Origin: Cyclobacteriaceae bacterium
Lineage (GTDB): Bacteria; Bacteroidota; Bacteroidia; Cytophagales; Cyclobacteriaceae
Reading direction: 5' to 3'
NCBI GenBank assembly: GCA_019638395.1
Contig: JAHBTX010000005.1
Location: 186,001 to 250,000 of the forward strand
Length of the DNA: 64,000 nucleotides
Each line of letters opens with the position of its first letter. The stretch's first letter is position 1. The notes beneath the pieces are model-generated. The model saw nothing but the letters and a program-made list of their open reading frames with translations, did not search any database and had not been told where the DNA came from. The position numbers were made by a program, and so were the translations under genes. Below are positions 59,117 to 64,000 of the stretch, piece after piece.

Positions 59117-60070
59117 TTAGTGTCTGTAGCGTGGGGTACGAACTATCTTTTTACCAATTGCCGGATTAACCGGCAACTCGTAGGTTAGGAGTATTTCGTG
59201 AGAAAGGGGTTGTTTAGCTTCCCGGTCTTTCACAATTACATCCATTCCATAACCTACTCTTAGTACACGATCTTTGAGGAGGCTATAACCTAACATTACA
59301 ATGGCCGCTTCGGATTGTCTGAACGACAAACCACCCCACATCTTGTCCTTATAGTAGGCTAATCCACCCACATCAAAACTTGTTTTTGTAAAATCAGATT
59401 TAATTAAGGTTGAGAATTGAAGACGCAGGTCGAAGTTAACCTGATAATAATAACCACCTGTTACATACATGTGTGGCTGAAGGGCACTTCGTTGGCTTAC
59501 ACCAAAATCGAATGTTGATTTAATCAGGTGATTAAAACTAACCCCTACGTAGTATTTTTCGCGCTGCATAAATACACCTGCCGCCAGATCGGGCCGTACC
59601 TGCGATGTTTTACCAATCTGATCTTTCAATAACGGATCATTCGGATCGATATAGCGGTACAGATCAAAGTCGAGTGTTTGGGAATACATACCACCTTTAA
59701 GGCCAAAACTTAGCTTGGTATCTTTTAAAGCAAGATGGTAGGCATACGAAACCTGAGCTTCCAGATTATTCAAAGCACCGAGGCGATCATTAACAATAAA
59801 GGCACCAATTCCACTTCTGATTTTATTAAGTGGCGAGGTCATAGAAATAATCTGAGAAGTAGGAGCACCACCATCACCAAAAGAAGGTTCATACCCTGAC
59901 CATTGGCTGCGATGCAGTGCCGTAAATTTGGTTAACCCTTCGGCACCAGCATAGCCCGGATTATAATACATGGTATTAAACATGTAGTGGGTAAACTGTG
60001 GGTCTTGCTGGCCCAGGCAGACATTATAAGTGGTGGCTGCCAGTAGAATTAAAAAATAGACTTTCTTCAC
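59117..60070 (-). CDS. PorP/SprF family type IX secretion outer-membrane protein
   Basis: 317 residues from GTG at 60070 (VKKVYFLILLAATTYNVCLGQQDPQFTHYMFN); a reading from 60115 is less likely because it buries the signal peptide. The family pattern is QDPQFTHYMFNTMYYNPGYAG, HRSQWSGYE, GGMYSQTL and GLSFRQSEAAIVMLGYSLLKDRVLRVGYGMD, with a beta-barrel C-terminal half. PorP/SprF proteins attach specific T9SS cargos at the outer membrane. It lies immediately upstream of gldK on the same strand. Confidence 0.93.
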   Translation of the reverse strand: MKKVYFLILLAATTYNVCLGQQDPQFTHYMFNTMYYNPGYAGAEGLTKFTALHRSQWSGYEPSFGDGGAPTSQIISMTSPLNKIRSGIGAFIVNDRLGALNNLEAQVSYAYHLALKDTKLSFGLKGGMYSQTLDFDLYRYIDPNDPLLKDQIGKTSQVRPDLAAGVFMQREKYYVGVSFNHLIKSTFDFGVSQRSALQPHMYVTGGYYYQVNFDLRLQFSTLIKSDFTKTSFDVGGLAYYKDKMWGGLSFRQSEAAIVMLGYSLLKDRVLRVGYGMDVIVKDREAKQPLSHEILLTYELPVNPAIGKKIVRTPRYRH

Positions 60071-60184
60071 AGGTTCTATTTGAACAGGACTTAAAGATAA
60101 GCCAAATCTAACCACACTTTCAAAACAGATGTAATTAAAGTGTAATAAAATCTGGTTATGGGTAAAAACGTAAGGGTTAGCCAG

Positions 60185-60961
60185 TTATTTGATTCCGTTG
60201 GCTGACTTTACATAAAGTTCGAGGGCGCCCGTCATAGACGGAGCGTTGGGCAAGGGAGCTTCTATATCTAAAATGAGGTTAGCATCGCGCACGGCCTTAG
60301 CGGTTGTAGGCCCAAAGGCAGCAATGCGGGTGTTGTTTTGTTTAAAGTCGGGGAAGTTTACAAACAAAGAGCTAATGCCTGATGGGCTAAAAAATGCCAG
60401 GATATCGTAATAAACATTTTTGAGATCGCTAAGATTTGCTGCTACCGTTTGGTACATCACTGCCTCGGTAAAATTAAATCCATTCTCGGCCAGGAAATCG
60501 GGGATATCGTTTTTGCGAATGTCTGAACACGGAAATAGAAACTTTTCGTTTTTATGTTTCTTTATTATCTCTAATAAGTCTTTTGTGTCCTTTAAACCTG
60601 AAAATATTTTGCGTTTACGGATTACAATGTATTTCTGTAGATAGTTGGAGGTCTGATCGGAGATGCAGAAGTACTTCATGTCCGCGGGCATCTCCAGCTT
60701 TAACTCGCGGCAAATAGAAAAGAAATGATCTACTGCGTGGCGGCTGGTAAATATTATTGCCGTATGTTGAAGTATATCAACCTTCTGCTTGCGAAAATCT
60801 TTTATAGGTACAGCCTCAACCTGAATGAAGGGTCGGAAATCTATTTTTAGGCCGTACTTCTCTGCAAGTTTAAGGTAGGGTGAGTTTGCATCGGTGGGAG
60901 CCTCCTGAGTAACCAAAATGCTTTTTACTTTTCGCATTCTGTCCGTAGCAGTTTCTATCAT
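60185..60961 (-). CDS. hemD: Uroporphyrinogen-III synthase-like protein
   Basis: A 258-residue protein (possibly starting at 60937, MRKVKSILVTQEAP). Two Rossmann-like halves are seen: AEKYGLKIDFRPFIQVEAVPIKDFRKQ, then AIIFTSRHAVDHFF; and the second, KFLFPCSDIRKNDIPDFL, with FFSPSGISSLFVNFPDF and IAAFGPTTAKAV. This is the HemD fold (porphyrin ring closure). In Bacteroidota a divergent copy like this one lies in T9SS-adjacent clusters, so HemD activity is likely but not proven. The second haem gene, hemW, is two genes away. Confidence 0.85.
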   Translation of the reverse strand: MIETATDRMRKVKSILVTQEAPTDANSPYLKLAEKYGLKIDFRPFIQVEAVPIKDFRKQKVDILQHTAIIFTSRHAVDHFFSICRELKLEMPADMKYFCISDQTSNYLQKYIVIRKRKIFSGLKDTKDLLEIIKKHKNEKFLFPCSDIRKNDIPDFLAENGFNFTEAVMYQTVAANLSDLKNVYYDILAFFSPSGISSLFVNFPDFKQNNTRIAAFGPTTAKAVRDANLILDIEAPLPNAPSMTGALELYVKSANGIK

Positions 60962-60984
60962 ATCAACACGTGTCGGGGTTCGGC

Positions 60985-62052
60985 TTAAAACAATAACACT
61001 TTACCTAAAATTATCAACGGAATAATTTCGGATGCGCAAAGGTAGGAAAATAAATGAAAAACGGGCAGCCCAGTTCGGCCCAATAATTTCAAAAACAAAA
61101 ATGCAACACTAATTATTATAAGGATAGATACCACCAACACCAAAAGAGTATAAGCAGACGGGCTACTTACATTCAAAATAAAAAAAAGCATAAGAATAAC
61201 GCCTAACCCCACACCTGTTATAAATAATAGCCTCACAAAATGGAAGAACTGAAACCGAATTGTATCGCGTAAACCAAACAATTGCGAAAAAACAAAAATT
61301 AGAAGCAGCTTGAACATTAGCACAACAAACACGGCCACCGAAAGCAGCAGCCAGGTTGTAAATGCCCCTGCTGTAGATTGTGTAACAACGTATGTACTAA
61401 GTGCAAAGCGATTAACAGAATAGTGAAGCAACACCAATAGTAACCATGCAAAAAGGAAACTCACAAATGCAAAGTAAAGCAGGTTAAGGCTGGCACCAAT
61501 TCTGCCGGTAACGGTGGCTTCATCACGTTCTTGTAATGAAATTAATTTAATAACATTCAGGTAATCGAAGGTGAGTTGTGGGTTAGCCCGAAACAAAGCC
61601 ACGAAAAAAAACAGGAGCAACAATGTAACTATTATAATGAAGTTGCCGAAATAAGAAGCAGGACGTAGTGCATTTTGATCGGGTGTTTGCTGACCCGGAA
61701 AAACAAGTCGCGTCTGCAATGAAAAAACAAACGGTTCCTGAAAAAAGCTTAGTTGTGTAACTCCCTTAACCCGAAGCAAACTGTCGGTATTAATTTTTAA
61801 TGAATCGGCCGAGCGCCAAGCTAACACACCATCTACAAAAACTGAAAACTCATGCCTGTCTGTAATCTGCAGAAAGCCACCATTCAAACTGTTATTAAGC
61901 ACAATATGAATAGCCTGTGTTTTTTGATTGGCAAAGGGTACATATTGCCCCGACTGATACACTTGCCATTGGTCTCGCAAATCCAGTTCGCGGTTTTGCG
62001 CCTGTACACATGCTGGCGCTATTAAAAAGATCAAAATAGAGAAGTACTTCAT
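60985..62052 (-). CDS. DUF4271 domain-containing membrane protein
   Basis: 355 residues from the ATG at 62052 (MKYFSILIFLIAPACVQA signal peptide). An N-terminal extracytoplasmic stretch is followed by about six membrane helices in the DUF4271 region (FFVALFRANPQLTFDYLNVIKLISLQERD; LSTYVVTQSTAGAFTTWLLLSVAVFVVLMFKLLLIFVFSQLFGL). It is Bacteroidota-restricted, of unknown function and regularly next to hemD and the T9SS genes. It is 23 bp upstream of the hemD-like gene and divergent from hemW. Confidence 0.88.
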   Translation of the reverse strand: MKYFSILIFLIAPACVQAQNRELDLRDQWQVYQSGQYVPFANQKTQAIHIVLNNSLNGGFLQITDRHEFSVFVDGVLAWRSADSLKINTDSLLRVKGVTQLSFFQEPFVFSLQTRLVFPGQQTPDQNALRPASYFGNFIIIVTLLLLFFFVALFRANPQLTFDYLNVIKLISLQERDEATVTGRIGASLNLLYFAFVSFLFAWLLLVLLHYSVNRFALSTYVVTQSTAGAFTTWLLLSVAVFVVLMFKLLLIFVFSQLFGLRDTIRFQFFHFVRLLFITGVGLGVILMLFFILNVSSPSAYTLLVLVVSILIIISVAFLFLKLLGRTGLPVFHLFSYLCASEIIPLIILGKVLLF

Positions 62053-62107
62053 GCCGGCAACAAAAATATCAGGAAAGCCGCTCAACGCGAAATCTTAAAG
62101 GGTGATG

Positions 62108-62115
62108 TATCTTTG
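62108..62115 (+). promoter_or_regulatory. -7 promoter box immediately before hemW
   Basis: TATCTTTG matches TAnnTTTG exactly. It ends 5 bp before the hemW ATG at 62121, so the transcript may be leaderless. No TTG -33 box is present at 19-20 bp. Confidence 0.5.
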
Positions 62116-62120
62116 TATTT

Positions 62121-63260
62121 ATGGCCGGTGTCTATCTTCACGTTCCGTTTTGCAAACAAGCCTGTTATTATTGCGACTTTCATTTCTCAGTAAATACATC
62201 GCGTAAAGCCGAGCTTGTAAAAGCTATGGTTCATGAATTGGAGTTACAGGTTGATTACCTTGATCATGAACCCATTGAAACAATTTATCTGGGAGGTGGC
62301 ACACCCTCGTTACTAACCGATAACGAGTTGGAGGCCTTGCTGAATACTATTAATAAACACTATAAAATTGTTTCTGCTGCGGAAGTTACTCTTGAGGCAA
62401 ATCCTGATGACCTTGGGCCAGAAAAACTGAAAGAACTGGCTGCAGTGGGCGTTAACCGCCTTAGTATTGGTGTTCAATCTTTCGACAATACAATTTTGAA
62501 ATATTTGAATCGTGTTCATTCTGCACAAGAAGCTACGCAATGTATAGAAAGTGCCTACCATACGGGTTTTAGTAACCTCAGTATAGACATAATGTTTGGT
62601 TTACCTGGCCAACATGTGGCTGGTTTACGCAACGATCTCACCAAGGCTATTCAACTTAATCCTCCACACATATCAGTGTACTCGCTCACCATTGAAGACA
62701 AAACTGTTTTTGGAAAATGGGCAGCCCAAGGTAAATTAAAAGTTGAGGGTGAGGCCGAAGCAGCCCGCCAGTTTGAAGTTGTAATGGACACCTTGCAGGC
62801 ACACGGGTATGAGCAGTATGAAATTTCCAACTATGCAAAACCTGGTTTTGAATCGCGGCATAATAGTAGTTACTGGCAGCGAAAAAAATACCTGGGTATC
62901 GGGCCAAGTGCGCACTCATACAATGGCGAAACACGGCAGTTCAATATCCGCAACAACCACCAGTATGTGCAATCAATAGCGGCTGGGCAGGTTCCATTTG
63001 AGCGCGAGGAGTTGACACGCGAAAATAAAATCAACGAATATATTTTTACTTCGCTACGAACCAGCAACGGATGCAGCCTTACTGTGTTAAAGCAGGATTA
63101 TAACTTTGACCTTAACACACAAGCCCGAAAAAGTCTTGCGCAGATGATAAAAAATAATCTGATTGTGTTAAAAAATGAAACGCTGCAACTTACCCGTGCC
63201 GGTAAACTGGTGGCCGATCAACTTGCTGTTGAATTTTTTGCCCCCATTACATCAACCTGA
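62121..63260 (+). CDS. hemW: HemW-type radical SAM protein (oxygen-independent coproporphyrinogen III oxidase-like)
   Basis: A 379-residue radical SAM protein. Cys11, Cys15 and Cys18 form CxxxCxxC in HVPFCKQACYYCDFHF. The SAM-binding IYLGGGTPSLL, NPDDLGPEKL, RLSIGVQSFDNTILKYLNR and MFGLPGQ all follow. The extra fourth Cys of true HemN is not in the usual place, consistent with HemW, a haem chaperone rather than a decarboxylase. It lies divergent from DUF4271/hemD. Confidence 0.95.
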   Translation: MAGVYLHVPFCKQACYYCDFHFSVNTSRKAELVKAMVHELELQVDYLDHEPIETIYLGGGTPSLLTDNELEALLNTINKHYKIVSAAEVTLEANPDDLGPEKLKELAAVGVNRLSIGVQSFDNTILKYLNRVHSAQEATQCIESAYHTGFSNLSIDIMFGLPGQHVAGLRNDLTKAIQLNPPHISVYSLTIEDKTVFGKWAAQGKLKVEGEAEAARQFEVVMDTLQAHGYEQYEISNYAKPGFESRHNSSYWQRKKYLGIGPSAHSYNGETRQFNIRNNHQYVQSIAAGQVPFEREELTRENKINEYIFTSLRTSNGCSLTVLKQDYNFDLNTQARKSLAQMIKNNLIVLKNETLQLTRAGKLVADQLAVEFFAPITST

Positions 63261-63293
63261 AATTTTTCTGATATTCGTGATTTTAAAACCTTC

Positions 63294-63659
63294 ATGACCA
63301 GCGAAGAGAAAAAAGTTTACCTGTTATTGAAAGCAGTTATCTTTCATTACCATGGACTTGATGAGGCTGAGCAGCGCGATCTGGAAAAGGTGGCTATCGA
63401 TTTTGATGCCGCTGAAGAACATGCCTGGGCACTTGCTTTCGTTGCCGAAGATTATCTTACAGCCTTTGATAGGGCCCGCATTTATTTGAATAACATTATT
63501 GGCGATTACCCTAAACCCAAACGCGTTGAACTCATCAACATGGTGTGGCAGTCTAACAACCTGAAAGGGTACGTTACCGAAATGGAAGCCACAGCCATGT
63601 TAAAACTAGCCCGCGACTGGAATGTAGAGAAAGAACTGATTGAGCTAGTGTTAAAGTAA
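63294..63659 (+). CDS. Hypothetical helical protein
   Basis: A 121-residue acidic protein (MTSEEKKVYLLLKAVIFHYHGLDEAEQRDLEKVAIDFDAAEEHAWAL) predicted entirely helical; the arrangement recalls a TerB-like or TPR-like helical bundle, but no motif is decisive. It has no signal or membrane segment. It is 33 bp after hemW in the same direction and converges with the LytTR gene. Confidence 0.7.
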   Translation: MTSEEKKVYLLLKAVIFHYHGLDEAEQRDLEKVAIDFDAAEEHAWALAFVAEDYLTAFDRARIYLNNIIGDYPKPKRVELINMVWQSNNLKGYVTEMEATAMLKLARDWNVEKELIELVLK

Positions 63660-63670
63660 CGTGTATTCTT

Positions 63671-64000
63671 CTACAAACTCATCATATCCTTAAACTTGGC
63701 TGCCTGCCTGCGGCTTACCTCCACTTTATCTCCACCTCTCAATTTCACCATCAGGCCTCCGTTAAACCAAGGCTCTATGCCTTCTACCCAACTCAGATTA
63801 ATAATGTGTTTACGGCTTGCACGAAAGAAGGCCCGTTCGTCCAGTCGGTCATCCAATGCATTCAGCGATTTATGAATCATGGGGCGGTTGGCATCAAAAT
63901 ATACTTTGATATAATTGCCGTCCGACTCGAAGTAGCGTATGTTGGCTAAGCTCACAAACCAGCAGCGCTCACCATCTTTTACAAACACCTGGTCTTCTAA
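63671..64000 (-). CDS. LytTR-type response regulator, C-terminal part (cut by window edge)
   Basis: The frame is open to the window end and carries the LytTR DNA-binding domain: LEDQVFVKDGERCWFVSLANIRYFESDGNYIKVYF, quoted here in parts: VFVKDGERCWFV, IRYFESDGNYIKVYF, FFRASRKHIINLSWV, VSRRQAAKFKDMM. GTG at 63988-63986 is internal rather than the start. The phosphorylated receiver domain lies outside the window. It probably acts with a histidine kinase not seen here. Confidence 0.9.
   Translation of the reverse strand, partial: LEDQVFVKDGERCWFVSLANIRYFESDGNYIKVYFDANRPMIHKSLNALDDRLDERAFFRASRKHIINLSWVEGIEPWFNGGLMVKLRGGDKVEVSRRQAAKFKDMMSL

Noticed and set aside
54430-60070. Phage or conjugative element in the gld region
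   Set aside because: All genes are standard T9SS components in the usual order; no integrase, transposase or att-like repeats are present.

Overview
The window looks like a chromosomal segment of a member of the Bacteroidota, most probably a Cytophagales-type marine or soil bacterium. The support is a complete gldK-gldL-gldM-gldN block of the type IX secretion system (T9SS) with a PorP/SprF protein, a secreted protein with a T9SS sorting domain, a SusC-style TonB receptor with a carboxypeptidase-regulatory-like N-terminus, DUF4270/DUF4271/DUF4286 proteins, and promoters with the Bacteroidota -33/-7 pattern (TTG, 19-20 bp, TAnnTTTG). The genus cannot be named from sequence alone. No rRNA, tRNA, CRISPR array, insertion sequence or prophage was seen.

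Layout. 1-2.5 kb: a truncated conserved hypothetical, a BadF/BcrA-type sugar kinase, a 214-bp MITE/REP-like element, a small cytochrome-b5-like protein and an RDD membrane protein. 2.7-10.3 kb: an M19 dipeptidase lipoprotein and the SpoIIM/membrane protein/DUF4129/DUF4350/MoxR/DUF58 operon. 10.4-13.8 kb: a large secreted metallopeptidase-like protein whose T9SS sorting domain is cut by an in-frame TAG. 13.8-22.5 kb: housekeeping genes (acyl-CoA dehydrogenase, zinc peptidase, heptose-1-P adenylyltransferase, panD, panC, a short glycogen-synthase-like protein, DUF4270 lipoprotein, glmS).

22.5-44.6 kb is the unusual part and appears to have a sulfur/thiol theme. A canonical SAM-I riboswitch with an intrinsic terminator precedes a transsulfuration enzyme and two YeeE/YedE-type sulfur-import membrane proteins. 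Next come two similar leader regions (28.25-28.64 kb and 36.49-36.78 kb). Each has, in order, a 21-bp palindromic operator, a consensus promoter, a second SAM (S-box-like) aptamer variant and a tiny ORF whose product ends in Cys-Cys-Cys. The first leader drives an ATP-grasp enzyme, a TlpA lipoprotein and an alpha/beta-hydrolase with Ala in place of the nucleophile Ser. The second drives YceI and probably an M19 homologue lacking two zinc ligands, a second TlpA, a free DsbD-alpha-like domain, a di-heme MauG/CcpA-type peroxidase and a TonB receptor. The same operator faces a divergent operon (dimeric-barrel protein, CpeT-like, NhaC antiporter, AhpD-like, mycofactocin-type SDR, amino-acid permease) and, in a third copy, a sterol-desaturase-family gene. 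I infer one regulon controlled by an unidentified regulator, by SAM and perhaps by Cys-tRNA charging; its chemistry is not known.

44.7-54.3 kb: an outer-membrane porin-like protein, an Ada-type zinc domain plus AlkB repair pair, 3-hydroxyacyl-CoA dehydrogenase-like, RidA, gltX, an M14 carboxypeptidase, TIGR00266, saccharopine-dehydrogenase-like, DUF4286 and GNAT proteins. 54.4-64 kb: gldN-M-L-K, PorP/SprF, hemD-like, DUF4271, hemW, a small hypothetical and the C-terminal end of a LytTR response regulator cut by the window edge.
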